Positions 1 to 8,123 of a DNA stretch of 64,000 bases are shown here, piece by piece (within the stretch, counting starts at the first letter, position 1; every line of letters begins with the position of its first letter). Source of the stretch: Streptomyces akebiae (lineage in GTDB: Bacteria > Actinomycetota > Actinomycetes > Streptomycetales > Streptomycetaceae); contig NZ_CP080647.1 in NCBI RefSeq assembly GCF_019599145.1, positions 5,146,001 to 5,210,000 of the forward strand. Direction: 5' to 3'. The translations under genes and the position numbers were made by a program. The notes beneath the pieces were generated by a model, which saw nothing but the letters and a program-made list of their open reading frames with translations, was not told the DNA's origin and made no database searches.

Positions 1-57
1 CTTCCGACTGGAGGGCGTACGCAGATCGACCGAAAGATGCTCGAGGCGAGGCAGACC

Positions 58-1530
58 ATGGACGCTCCGACCACCACGTCGGCCGGTAACGGTACTTCGG
101 GGGACACTGACGGAGGCGGTTGGTTCACGCCTCGCACATCGCCGCCCCCTGGCGGAGGCCAGGAGTCAGAGGGCAACCGCCTCGCAGCCCTGCGACCCGT
201 GGGCCGCTCCCAGGAGCCGCCGAACGGCCCACAGCAGAACCGGGAAGGCGCCGCGCGGGAGCGAATACAGACCGGCGGGGATCTCCCTCCCGGCGACCCG
301 CGCAGCTTTCGGACCGCCCCGGATCAGGGCCCTCCGCCGGCCCCGGATCACGACTCCGACCACTCTGTCTTCGACCCCTGCGTGCCGGACGAGCCTGCCG
401 GACACACCGCCACCGCTTCCCCCGACGCCGTTCTCATCCGGCGGACCATGGCCGAGGTCGGACCTGTCGCCGACAAGGTCACCTCGTACTTCTACGCGCT
501 GCTCTTCGTTCAGCACCCGGAGCTGCGCTCGATGTTCCCCCCGGCGATGGACGCCCAGCGCGACCGCCTGCTCAAGGCACTGCTGACCGCTGCCGAACAC
601 ATCGACAACACTCCCGTCCTCGTCGACTACCTGCAGAATCTCGGCCGTGGCCACCGCAAGTACGGGACCCAGGCCGAGCACTACCCGGCTGTCGGCGAGT
701 GTCTGATCGGCGCGCTGAGCCGGTACGCCAAGGCGAGTTGGAACGACGAGACCGAGGCTGCCTGGGTGCGGACGTACACGACGATCTCCCAGGTGATGAT
801 CGACGCGGCGGCCGCGGACGAGCTGCGGTCCCCACCGTGGTGGCTCGCCGAGGTCGTCTCACACGATCTGAGAACCGCGGACACAGCGATCATCACTGTC
901 CGCCCGAACCAGCCTTACCCCTTCCTCGCCGGGCAGTACACGAGCCTGGAGACCCCTTGGTGGCCGCGGATCTGGCGGCATTATTCGTTCGCCTCCGCGC
1001 CTCGCTCGGACGGGTTGCTGTCGTTCCATGTGAAGGCGATCGCCGCGGGCTGGGTCTCCAACTCGCTCGTGCACCGTGCCCGGCCCGGGGACGTGCTGCG
1101 CCTGGGGCCGCCTGCCGGCGGGATGACCGTCGACCACACCAGCGACAGCGGCCTGCTCTGTCTGGGCGGCGGCACCGGTATCGCGCCGATCAAGGCCATC
1201 GTGGAGGACGTGGCCGAGCACGGACGGCACCGCCCCGTCGAGGTCTTCTACGGAGCCCGCACCGGCCAGGATCTCTACGACCTCGACACCTTGCTTCGGC
1301 TGCAGCAGAGCAACTCCTGGCTCGACGTCCGTCCAGTCGTGGACAAGCACGGACTGCTGCAATTGCCCGACGCCATACGTGATCACGGGCCCTGGAACGG
1401 GTACGACGCCTACCTCTCCGGCCCGCCCGGCATGATCCGCAGCGGTGTGGACGCGCTGAAGGCAGCCGGCATTTCCGCCGACCGCATACGCCACGACTCG
1501 GTGGAGGAACTGGTGGCCGCCGGGGACTGA
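58..1530 (+). CDS. Flavohaemoprotein-like globin with FAD/NAD reductase domain
   Basis: Probably a haem/FAD/NAD(P)H protein of the flavohaemoglobin type, the family that detoxifies nitric oxide to nitrate in the cytoplasm. Residues 1 to about 120 are Pro/Gly/Ser-rich and look disordered. A globin domain follows, with Tyr in the YFY segment (B10-like) and a GHRKYG segment around residue 200 that offers the proximal His. The C-terminal half has the RHYSF FAD-binding motif and the GGGTGIAP NAD-binding loop of ferredoxin reductases. An ATG at 37 is also open; 58 was preferred because a GAGGCGAGG stretch lies at ribosome-binding distance. The long N-terminal extension is unusual for classical Hmp. 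NO dioxygenase activity is inferred from family. Confidence 0.85.
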   Translation: MDAPTTTSAGNGTSGDTDGGGWFTPRTSPPPGGGQESEGNRLAALRPVGRSQEPPNGPQQNREGAARERIQTGGDLPPGDPRSFRTAPDQGPPPAPDHDSDHSVFDPCVPDEPAGHTATASPDAVLIRRTMAEVGPVADKVTSYFYALLFVQHPELRSMFPPAMDAQRDRLLKALLTAAEHIDNTPVLVDYLQNLGRGHRKYGTQAEHYPAVGECLIGALSRYAKASWNDETEAAWVRTYTTISQVMIDAAAADELRSPPWWLAEVVSHDLRTADTAIITVRPNQPYPFLAGQYTSLETPWWPRIWRHYSFASAPRSDGLLSFHVKAIAAGWVSNSLVHRARPGDVLRLGPPAGGMTVDHTSDSGLLCLGGGTGIAPIKAIVEDVAEHGRHRPVEVFYGARTGQDLYDLDTLLRLQQSNSWLDVRPVVDKHGLLQLPDAIRDHGPWNGYDAYLSGPPGMIRSGVDALKAAGISADRIRHDSVEELVAAGD

Positions 1531-1569
1531 CGTCTGAGACCGGGAGCGTGACGCATCACCGGCGGATCG

Positions 1570-2052
1570 TCAGCCCAGGTCGGGCGCATGCATCGCCCGC
1601 ACGCCCTCGATGTTCCCGTCCAGGTAGTGCCGCAGCGACAACGGGACGAGGTGCACGGAGGCGATGCCGACCCGGGTGAAGGGGATGCGCACGATCTCGT
1701 ATTCCCCCAGAGGCTCATCCACTTCGGGGCCGTGTCGCTTGGAGGGGTCCATGGACTCCAGACGACAGACGAAGAAGTGCTGGACCTTCACACCGGTGGC
1801 GCCGCCGTCCTCGCCGATGTGCTCGACGGTGTCCACGAAACAGGGCACCACATCGGTGATCTTGGCGCCGAGCTCCTCGTGGACTTCGCGGTGGAGCGCG
1901 TCGACGACCGTGGTGTCCTCCGGCTCGACACCGCCGCCCGGCGTGAGCCAGTAGGGATCCATGCCCGGCTTGGTCCGCTTGATCAGGATCAGGTCGTCGC
2001 CGTCGAGCAGAACGGCGCGGGCGGTGCGCTTGACCACGGGTCGTACGGTCAT
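1570..2052 (-). CDS. Nudix hydrolase
   Basis: Nudix-family pyrophosphohydrolase that would hydrolyse a nucleoside-diphosphate-linked substrate; the substrate cannot be read from sequence. The Nudix box is visible as GGGVEPEDTTVVDALHREVHEELG-type spacing (G-x5-E-x7-REVxEELG) at roughly residues 40-63. About 160 residues, normal for a single-domain Nudix protein. ATG 2052 gives the product beginning MTVRPVVKRTARAVLL, the usual family start; an in-frame ATG at 2073 would add seven residues and abut a parS-like site. It stands alone on the minus strand between the convergent globin gene and the lysR gene upstream. Confidence 0.88.
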   Translation of the reverse strand: MTVRPVVKRTARAVLLDGDDLILIKRTKPGMDPYWLTPGGGVEPEDTTVVDALHREVHEELGAKITDVVPCFVDTVEHIGEDGGATGVKVQHFFVCRLESMDPSKRHGPEVDEPLGEYEIVRIPFTRVGIASVHLVPLSLRHYLDGNIEGVRAMHAPDLG

Positions 2053-2073
2053 GGGAGAAATGTGGCCCCGCAT

Positions 2074-2087
2074 GTTCCACGTGAAAC
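2074..2087. other. parS: parS-like ParB-binding site 1 (one mismatch)
   Basis: GTTCCACGTGAAAC matches the actinobacterial parS palindrome GTTTCACGTGAAAC at 13 of 14 bases. It lies just upstream of the Nudix start codon. ParB loads on such sites to build the segregation complex around oriC. Confidence 0.75.
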
Positions 2088-2196
2088 ATCACCGTGACGA
2101 GGAAGAGTGGCACCCCGGCGCTCACAGTCGGTCTGCGGTCGGTCGGTGGCCGTTCCGCAGTAGGTACCCCCTCTGCGCGGGGGCTCCAAGATTGCC

Positions 2197-3102
2197 TCAG
2201 GACCAGTTCGCCGCGGTCCCCAACAGCCACTCGTGTGCCCGTGCGACGTGCGGCATGGCCAGGGTGCCGGTGCGGACCACCAGGAAATAGGTCCGCAACG
2301 GCGGCACAGCGGGTTCGAGGAGCGTGACGAGGTCACCACGCTCCAGGGCGGAAGCGCACAGATAACGGGGGACCACGGCCAGCCCGGCCCCCGAGATCGC
2401 GCAGGCGATCACCGCGCGCAGGTCCGGGACGACGACGGTCCCGGAGGTGCCGGGCCTGGCGTCGAAGACCGCCGCCCAGTAGCGGGCGACGAAGGGCAGT
2501 GACTCGTGTACCTCGACGAGGGGAAGCTCCTCCAGTGTGTGCGCCCCCTTACGCCCCAGCCTGCCCGGACCGATCTCGTCCGCCCAGCGCGGGGCGGCGA
2601 CCAAGACGTGCTCCTCGTCGCAGAGGGGGGTTGCGCTGAGCAGGGCACCACGCGGCTGCGCGGTGGTGATGGCCAGATCATGGTGCCCGGCGGCAAGGCC
2701 CTCCAGCGTCTCGTCGGAGTTCCCGAAGGAGACCCGCAGCGCGAAGCCCTGGCCGTCGTCGCCGGTCAGGGCGGTGAGCGCGGGCAGGGCCCGCTCGGCG
2801 GTGAACTCCGGAGGTCCGGCGAGGTGCAGGGTCCGTAAGGAGGAGTCGTCGTCGAGGCCGGTCTCGGCGATCTCCACCAGCGCGTCGAGATGCGGCGCGG
2901 CCTTGTGGGCGAGCTCGTCGCCGATGGTCGTCGGTGTCACCCCCCGGGCCTTGCGCAGGAAGAGCGGGCGGCCCAACTGGCGTTCCAGAGTGCGTATCTG
3001 GGAAGTGACGGCTGGCTGCGAAAGACCCAGCAGGGCGGCGGCACGGGTGAAGGAACCGGCCCGGTGCACGGTCACGAACGTCCGCAGTAGGGCCAGATCC
3101 AT
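2197..3102 (-). CDS. LysR-family transcriptional regulator (TTA codon)
   Basis: LysR-type regulator of 301 residues. Residues 1-60 form the winged HTH (MDLALLRTFVTVHRAGSF, SQPAVTSQIRTLE) and the rest is the periplasmic-binding-like effector domain. An upstream in-frame ATG at 3195 is open, but MDLALLRTF is the canonical family start and a GGAGGCGA-like ribosome site lies upstream of 3102. Codon 89 is TTA (complement of 2836-2838), a rare codon in Streptomyces that makes translation depend on the bldA tRNA. No divergent partner gene is present, so the target is unknown. Confidence 0.9.
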   Translation of the reverse strand: MDLALLRTFVTVHRAGSFTRAAALLGLSQPAVTSQIRTLERQLGRPLFLRKARGVTPTTIGDELAHKAAPHLDALVEIAETGLDDDSSLRTLHLAGPPEFTAERALPALTALTGDDGQGFALRVSFGNSDETLEGLAAGHHDLAITTAQPRGALLSATPLCDEEHVLVAAPRWADEIGPGRLGRKGAHTLEELPLVEVHESLPFVARYWAAVFDARPGTSGTVVVPDLRAVIACAISGAGLAVVPRYLCASALERGDLVTLLEPAVPPLRTYFLVVRTGTLAMPHVARAHEWLLGTAANWS

Positions 3103-3233
3103 GGTCGCCTCCCCTCGCTGCCTCCGGAGCGCCCAACTATAAATAAGTCGATAGGTCTCTGTCGCTACTGTGATTGGACACTGACACAGAGTCAACTAGC
3201 CTTGTTCGCGCGGTTCTTCGCGCGCAGAACCGG

Positions 3234-3272
3234 GGACGGTCCGAGCCACGAGGGGGGAGGCTCGGACCGTCC
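3234..3272 (-). terminator. Strong intrinsic hairpin downstream of the cystathionine lyase gene
   Basis: Perfect 14-bp inverted repeat: GGACGGTCCGAGCC at 3234-3247 and GGCTCGGACCGTCC at 3259-3272 with an 11-nt loop. It lies just past the stop codon of the minus-strand lyase gene and before the lysR promoter. Streptomyces terminators commonly lack a U tract. Confidence 0.8.
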
Positions 3273-3290
3273 GTTGTGCGTACCGCGGCG

Positions 3291-4436
3291 CTAGTCGGCG
3301 GCAACAGTGAGCGCCCGGAGTACGTCCGCCACGAGGTCGTCCGTGTCCTCCGCGCCGGCGGAGAAACGGATGAAGCCCTCCGGAACCGCGTCACCTCCCC
3401 AGCGGCCGCGTCGCTCGGCGGTGGAGCGCACCCCGCCGAAGCTTGTGGCGTCGTCCACGAGGCGTAGCGCGTCGAGGAAACGGTCGGCATGCGCGCGCGT
3501 GGGCACCGTGAACGACACCACACACCCGTAGCGCCGCATCTGCTGCGAGGCGATCTTGTGCGAGGGATCGTCGGGCAGCCCCGGGTAGCGCACCCCGGTG
3601 ACCTCGGGCCGGCCCTTGAGCGCCTCGGCCACCGCCAGGGCGTTGACGTTCTGCCGGTCGGCACGCAGGTGGAGGGTGGCGAGCGAGCGGTGTGCGAGCC
3701 AGGCCTCCATCGGGCCCGGGATCGCACCGACGATCTTGCGCCATCGCCGCACGCCGGCCATCAGTGCGGGGTTGCGCCCGGCGACGTACCCGAGCAGGAC
3801 GTCCCCGTGGCCGGTCAACTGCTTTGTTCCACTTGCCACGGCGAAGTCGGCACCCAGATCCAGCGGGCGCTGCCCCAGTGGTGTCGCCAGGGTGTTGTCG
3901 ACGGCCACCAGACACCCACGCGCACGTGCCGCTTCACTGAGCCGCCGCACGTCGCACACGTCCAGCCCGGGGTTCGACGGTGTCTCGATCCACAGCAGTC
4001 TGGCGCCGTCCAGAGCGTCGAGCTGGGCGTCGCCGCCCGTCGGTGCGCTGCGCACCTCGATGCCGTAGGACCGCAGCTGTTCACCGGCGAGCGGAAGTAC
4101 GTTGTAGCCGTCGCTCGGCAGGACGAGGACGTCACCGGAGCGCACCTGGGAGAAGAGGACGGCCGAGATGGCGGCCATGCCGGAGGCGAAGGCGACCGTC
4201 TCGACGTCGTCCTGCCCGGGGGCCTCCAGTTCGCCGATGGCCCGTTCCAGCAGCGTCCAGGTGGGGTTCTGGTCGCGTCCGTAGGCGTACGGGCCCGTGG
4301 GCTCGCCCGGCAGGTGATAGTGGGCGGCGAAGACCGGCCCGGGGAGGGTGGGCTCGTGCTTGACGGGCTCGGGCAGTCCGGCGCGCACCGCGCGGGTGCC
4401 CTCGCCGAGGCCCGAAGCGGGGTTCTCGGTGCTCAT
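3291..4436 (-). CDS. Cystathionine gamma-lyase/synthase-family PLP enzyme
   Basis: Cys/Met-metabolism PLP-dependent enzyme, 381 residues. Family marks are visible: AFASGMAAISAVL (PLP phosphate region), IETPSNPGLDV, VAVDNTLATP and the Schiff-base lysine in SGTKQLTGHGD. The C-terminal SFGGVRSTAERRGRWGG and FIRFSAGAED match the substrate-loop region. It is expected to cleave or form the C-gamma-S bond of cystathionine in transsulfuration; lyase versus synthase cannot be decided here. The ATG at 4436 overlaps the stop of the upstream phosphatase gene (ATGA), indicating translational coupling. A strong hairpin follows the stop. Confidence 0.9.
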   Translation of the reverse strand: MSTENPASGLGEGTRAVRAGLPEPVKHEPTLPGPVFAAHYHLPGEPTGPYAYGRDQNPTWTLLERAIGELEAPGQDDVETVAFASGMAAISAVLFSQVRSGDVLVLPSDGYNVLPLAGEQLRSYGIEVRSAPTGGDAQLDALDGARLLWIETPSNPGLDVCDVRRLSEAARARGCLVAVDNTLATPLGQRPLDLGADFAVASGTKQLTGHGDVLLGYVAGRNPALMAGVRRWRKIVGAIPGPMEAWLAHRSLATLHLRADRQNVNALAVAEALKGRPEVTGVRYPGLPDDPSHKIASQQMRRYGCVVSFTVPTRAHADRFLDALRLVDDATSFGGVRSTAERRGRWGGDAVPEGFIRFSAGAEDTDDLVADVLRALTVAAD

Positions 4437-4924
4437 GCGGTACCTACCTCCACCTTCTCGCGCACGGCGGCCAGCAGACCTGGGCTCGCGGCCTCCACGA
4501 GCTCCAGACACTCCTCGAACCCGTCCATGTCCCCGTAGTAGGGGTCCGGAACGTCGAGGTCGTCTCCGGCGGCGGGGTCGTAGGAGCGCAGGAGGCGGAT
4601 CTTGTCCGCATCCGCCGCCGTCGGGGCGAGGCGGCGCAGGGCCTTGAGGTGGCCTTCGTCGAGGGCTATGACGAGGTCGAGGCGGGAGAACCACGAGACC
4701 TGGAACTGCCGGGCCGCGTGGACGCTTCCGTAGCCGTTCGACTCCAGGACCGCGACTGTGCGCGGATCGGCGGCGTCGCCCTCGTGCCAGCCTCCGGTCC
4801 CCGCGCTGTCGACCTCGACCAGTGCGCCGAGCCCCGCCTCTTCGACGCGGGCGCGAAAGACGGACTCGGCCATCGGGGAACGGCAGATGTTGCCGGTGCA
4901 GACGAAGCAGACTCGGTACGTCAT
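4433..4924 (-). CDS. Low-molecular-weight protein-tyrosine phosphatase
   Basis: Class II Cys phosphatase of 163 residues. The phosphate loop CTGNICRS (C-x5-R-S) is at residues 9-16 and the general-acid segment DPYYGD near residue 130 matches the family. It would remove phosphate from tyrosine residues of cytoplasmic proteins. In S. coelicolor the homologue PtpA affects secondary metabolism; whether this gene is its orthologue is inference. It overlaps the lyase gene by 4 bp downstream and follows the holin-like gene by about 10 bp, so the three genes probably share one transcript. Confidence 0.92.
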   Translation of the reverse strand: MTYRVCFVCTGNICRSPMAESVFRARVEEAGLGALVEVDSAGTGGWHEGDAADPRTVAVLESNGYGSVHAARQFQVSWFSRLDLVIALDEGHLKALRRLAPTAADADKIRLLRSYDPAAGDDLDVPDPYYGDMDGFEECLELVEAASPGLLAAVREKVEVGTA

Positions 4925-4933
4925 GCCGGGCCC

Positions 4934-5311
4934 TCAGTCCCCGTCGGGCAGGACGAGGGAGAGTGCCCAGGAGACTATCGAGATGATCAGGCCGCCGAGA
5001 ACGGCGGTCCAGAAGCCCTCCACGTGGAAACTCAGGTCGAGGACGTCGGCCAGCCAGGAGGTGAGCAGAAGCATCAGGGCGTTCACGATCAGCGTGAACA
5101 GGCCGAGGGTCAGGATGAACAGGGGAAGGGTCAGCAGCTGCACGAGCGGCTTGACCACCGCGTTCACCAGGCCGAAGACTAGGGCGACCAGCAGCAGCGT
5201 GCCGACCTTCTTGCCCGTGCTGTCCCCGGTCAGCGTGATCTTGTCCACCAGCCACACCGCGACCGCAAGGGCGCCCGCGTTGGCGATCGTCTTGACTAGG
5301 AAATTCATCAT
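4934..5311 (-). CDS. Phage-holin-family (four-TM) small membrane protein
   Basis: About 125 residues with four hydrophobic segments (AGALAVAVWLVDKI, TLLLVALVFGLVNAVV, FILTLGLFTLIVNALMLLL, VLGGLIISIVSWALSLVL). This is the signature of the mycobacterial-type phage holin superfamily IV, a widespread chromosomal family in Actinobacteria without proven lytic function. There is no prophage around it. The longer open frame to 5635 is a shadow; MMNFLVKTIANAG is the natural start. It is divergent from the cupin gene. Confidence 0.85.
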   Translation of the reverse strand: MMNFLVKTIANAGALAVAVWLVDKITLTGDSTGKKVGTLLLVALVFGLVNAVVKPLVQLLTLPLFILTLGLFTLIVNALMLLLTSWLADVLDLSFHVEGFWTAVLGGLIISIVSWALSLVLPDGD

Positions 5312-5368
5312 GTGTCTGATCGTGGCAGAAGCGATCGGTACGAGTACTGGGCAGGGGCGACTAAGTCG

Positions 5369-5686
5369 ATGAAGGCATTCCGGTTGGACGAACTGGAGGC
5401 GGAGCGCGCCGCCAACGATGGCGCATACCTGCAGTTCCTGCGCGAGCGGAACATGTCGGTCGGCCTGTACGCGCTCGATGCCGGTGAGCTCGATCCGCAG
5501 AGGCCGCACAGCCAGGACGAGGTGTACCTCGTCGTGAGCGGCCGTGCCTCGCTCACGGTAGGGCTGGAGACGACTCAGGTGGCGCGCGGCAGTGTCGTGT
5601 ATGTGCCTGCCGGGGTCGCCCACAAGTTCCACCACATCACCGAGGACCTGAGGGTCGTCGTGGTGTTCTCTCCGCCGGAGGGCTGA
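5369..5686 (+). CDS. Cupin-domain protein
   Basis: Single-domain cupin of 105 residues. Cupin motif 1 appears as PQRPHSQDEVYLVVSG (metal-ligand His and Glu) and motif 2 as VYVPAGVAHKFHHI. The beta-barrel would bind a metal and a small molecule; the substrate is unknown. A GTG at 5312 is in frame, but the product from ATG 5369 (MKAFRLDELEAERA) starts just before the conserved region and has GGGGCGA upstream. Divergent from the holin-like gene. Confidence 0.82.
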   Translation: MKAFRLDELEAERAANDGAYLQFLRERNMSVGLYALDAGELDPQRPHSQDEVYLVVSGRASLTVGLETTQVARGSVVYVPAGVAHKFHHITEDLRVVVVFSPPEG

Positions 5687-5847
5687 CGTCCGCTTCGGCG
5701 TTCCCTAGGGGGACGATCAGGGACGGACAAGGGGTGCGAAGCCCCCGGAACGCTCCTGCGCGGGCCTAGCATCGACGACAGGACAGCAGAAGGCCCGGAA
5801 TCAGTGTCCCGGTGGCGGGCGACGGGTGGAGACAAGGAGCAAGGGCG

Positions 5848-6060
5848 ATGCGGGAGATCTTCGCGGGGTTGCCGTGGTGGGTGAAGTGGATCGCGATGCC
5901 GGTCATCGCTTTGCTGGTGTTCGGAGGGCTGATAGTCAGCGTCGTCCAGGTCGTGGTGGGCCTGCTCTTCAAGGTGCTGGTCTTCGTGGCCCTGGTCGGT
6001 GGACTGATCTATGTCGTCAGGAAGTTCACGGCGGGGTCCTCGTCGCGGGGAGACTGGTGA
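5848..6060 (+). CDS. Small membrane protein, DUF5326-like
   Basis: Seventy residues with two adjacent hydrophobic helices (WWVKWIAMPVIALLVFGGLI and VVVGLLFKVLVFVALVGGLIYVV) and a short basic Ser-rich tail. It resembles a conserved Streptomyces family of unknown function. The ATG at 5848 is preceded by AAGGAGC at 5834-5840, a clear ribosome-binding site, so the longer frame from 5812 is rejected. Confidence 0.75.
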   Translation: MREIFAGLPWWVKWIAMPVIALLVFGGLIVSVVQVVVGLLFKVLVFVALVGGLIYVVRKFTAGSSSRGDW

Positions 6061-6242
6061 GGTGTCAGCGCCGTGCAACGGCTGAGGCGTGAGTGGGTGA
6101 AGCCCGTCAGGGCGCGGCGGTAACAGGAACGTGAGGTTCCCTCGCCAGGGGGAAGTTTCCCGGCGGGGCCGTCTGCGGGCGGTGAGGGGCGGCTAGAGTC
6201 CGGAAACTCGTCGCGGGCTCAATCCCCGCGGGCGGCGCATCT

Positions 6243-6266
6243 CCACCCGTGCCCCCGCACGGGTGG
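6243..6266 (+). other. Perfect hairpin in the ssgR leader
   Basis: CCACCCGTGC at 6243-6252 and GCACGGGTGG at 6257-6266 form a 10-bp stem with a CCCC tetraloop, ending 26 nt before the proposed ssgR start. It could terminate read-through from the upstream gene or influence ssgR translation. Confidence 0.6.
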
Positions 6267-6292
6267 CCCTCCTCGCGCTTCGGGAGTGACCC

Positions 6293-7558
6293 TTGGCCAC
6301 GGCTGACACCGCACCAGCAGAACAGCTCTCCCCACCCGCCAGGCCAAGCCCCCGGTCGGCTCAGAGCGCGGTTCCTCCTACGCAGCCGGGCCCGCGATCG
6401 ACACCTGCGACTGCCGAGCAGTCACGTGCCCGGGCCCCCGAGACGCATGGCCCACCACCCCCGCGTGCGATGCCCTCGACGGCCCCGGCTCCCCCTGTGC
6501 AGCCACGTACCTCCCCGGGCGAGGAGAACATTCGGCGGCCAGTGCCGTCCGCGCCCCGGACGCGGACGCAGCGTCCGGCGGCCCCGGCCCCGGCCCCGGC
6601 GACGGCCACGGCCTCGCCCCCGGGGCCGGCTCTGGCACAGGCGCAGACGCCGTCATCGTCGCCTCGTACCGGAGCCCAGCCGCCGGCATCACCGCTCCTG
6701 GGCCAGGCGCAGACCACAGGGCTCGTGCGCTCTGTGCCGTCCCACGGGCACGAGGCGGGGAGGGGAGCCCGTATCCCGTCTCCAACGCCGCCGAGTGTGC
6801 CGGAGGCGAATTCCGGCACCCTGATCGGTTCCGTGCAGCGGGCGATGCGGCTGCTGGAAGCCGTTGCCGAACGGGAACACGGAGCGCCCGCCAAACAGTT
6901 GGCACGGGACGCCGGACTCGCGCTGCCCACGGCGTACCACCTGCTCCGCACACTGGTGCACGAGGGCTATCTGCACCGGGACAGGGGGCTGTTCTTCCTC
7001 GGTGAGGCGGCCGAGCGGCTGAGCAGCAGCGGGGCGCAGCAGAAACGTCGCAGCACGGTGAGCGAGGCACTGGCGCACTGGCGGGACGCCCTGGGCGTGC
7101 CCGTCTACTTCGCGACGTACCGGGACGGCGAGATCGAGGTCCTGTGCGTCGCCGACAGCCCGAACACACCGGCCGTCGAGGAATGGGCCGACTTCCGTGA
7201 AACGGGGCACGCACACGCCATCGGACAGTGCCTGCTGTCCCAACTGAGCGAGGAGGCCCGCCGCGACCACCTGGACCGCTACCCGGTGCAGTCGCTCACC
7301 CCGTACACGGTTCGTGACGAGGAGACGCTGCTCCGGCGCCTCCGGCGCCTCGGACGCATGGAACCGGTGGTCGAACAGCAGGAGTACGCCCTCGGGACGG
7401 TCTGCGCCGCGATTCCCATCACCGTCGGGACGACTGCCGGGACCCTCGCCATCTCGCTGCCCTCGCACCAGGCGGCCCGTCTGTTGCCGGTGGCCCACCA
7501 GTTGCAGACGGAGATCGGAAAGCTACTAGGGACACTCGCGATCTCTATCAGCATCTGA
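6293..7558 (+). CDS. ssgR: SsgR, IclR-family activator of ssgA, with long Pro/Ala-rich N-terminus
   Basis: IclR-type regulator. The winged HTH starts near residue 177 (SVQRAMRLLEAVAEREHG, AKQLARDAGLALPTAYHLLRTL) and the effector domain follows. Placement directly upstream of an unmistakable ssgA identifies it as SsgR, shown in S. coelicolor to be required for ssgA transcription. Residues 1-175 are Pro/Ala/Thr-rich and without fold signals; the published S. coelicolor protein is much shorter, so the true start may lie well inside this frame. The TTG at 6293 is preceded by GGGAGTGAC. About 100 bp separate it from ssgA. Confidence 0.82.
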   Translation: MATADTAPAEQLSPPARPSPRSAQSAVPPTQPGPRSTPATAEQSRARAPETHGPPPPRAMPSTAPAPPVQPRTSPGEENIRRPVPSAPRTRTQRPAAPAPAPATATASPPGPALAQAQTPSSSPRTGAQPPASPLLGQAQTTGLVRSVPSHGHEAGRGARIPSPTPPSVPEANSGTLIGSVQRAMRLLEAVAEREHGAPAKQLARDAGLALPTAYHLLRTLVHEGYLHRDRGLFFLGEAAERLSSSGAQQKRRSTVSEALAHWRDALGVPVYFATYRDGEIEVLCVADSPNTPAVEEWADFRETGHAHAIGQCLLSQLSEEARRDHLDRYPVQSLTPYTVRDEETLLRRLRRLGRMEPVVEQQEYALGTVCAAIPITVGTTAGTLAISLPSHQAARLLPVAHQLQTEIGKLLGTLAISISI

Positions 7559-7561
7559 AAA

Positions 7562-7576
7562 ATCACTCCTTGTGAT
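7562..7576. promoter_or_regulatory. Inverted repeat in the ssgA promoter region
   Basis: ATCAC (7562-7566) and GTGAT (7572-7576) form a short dyad directly after the ssgR stop, in the 98-bp gap that must contain the ssgA promoter. A role as an SsgR operator is a guess from position only. Confidence 0.35.
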
Positions 7577-7656
7577 CTCTCGTGTACTTTCAGCAAACTT
7601 CCAGGGGTGTCAGGCGGATGATTCCTGGCCAGTCGACGAACACGGCGGGGTAGGCG

Positions 7657-8094
7657 ATGCGCGAGTCGGTACAGGCAGAGGTCATGATGAGCTTCCTCGT
7701 CTCGGAGGAGCTCTCCTTCCGCATTCCGGTGGAGCTGCGTTACGAGACCTGTGATCCCTATGCCGTGCGGCTGACCTTTCACCTGCCTGGTGATGCCCCG
7801 GTTACCTGGGCCTTCGGGCGGGAGCTGCTCATCGACGGAGTCGGCCGGCCGTGCGGGGACGGGGACGTCCACATCGCGCCCGCCGATCCGGAGACGTTCG
7901 GCGAGGTCCTGATCCGCCTTCAGGTGGGAAGCGACCAGGCGATGTTCCGGGTCGGCACGGCGCCACTGGTGGCCTTCCTGGACCGCACGGACAAGCTCGT
8001 GCCGCTGGGGCAGGAGCGTTCCCTCGCCGACTTCGACGCACTCCTCGACGAGGCGCTGGACCGCATCCTGGCGGAGGAGCAGAGCGCGGGCTGA
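7657..8094 (+). CDS. ssgA: SsgA, sporulation-specific cell division activator
   Basis: SsgA-like protein of 145 residues, near-identical in its N-terminus (MRESVQAEVMMSFLVSEEL) and LVAFLDRTDKLVPLGQE segment to S. coelicolor SsgA. SsgA localises SsgB and hence FtsZ to future septum sites in aerial hyphae and stimulates septation. The family is confined to morphologically complex actinomycetes, which supports the Streptomyces assignment. It is preceded by its regulator ssgR and converges on the YibE/F-like gene. Confidence 0.96.
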   Translation: MRESVQAEVMMSFLVSEELSFRIPVELRYETCDPYAVRLTFHLPGDAPVTWAFGRELLIDGVGRPCGDGDVHIAPADPETFGEVLIRLQVGSDQAMFRVGTAPLVAFLDRTDKLVPLGQERSLADFDALLDEALDRILAEEQSAG

Positions 8095-8095
8095 A

Positions 8096-8121
8096 CGTTA
8101 CGCCGCCGGGGTGCCGTAACG
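8096..8121. terminator. Bidirectional hairpin between ssgA and the YibE/F-like gene
   Basis: CGTTACG at 8096-8102 and CGTAACG at 8115-8121 form an inverted repeat filling the 29-bp gap between two convergent stop codons. Confidence 0.5.
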
Positions 8122-8123
8122 CT

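Noticed and set aside
5017..5031. Additional parS site around CACGTG at 5021
   Set aside because: Only the central CACGTG matches; the outer arms (CCTC and GAAA) do not fit GTTT and AAAC.
4934..5311. Prophage remnant because of the holin-like protein
   Set aside because: No lysin, capsid, tail or integrase genes nearby; this holin family is a normal chromosomal gene in actinobacteria.
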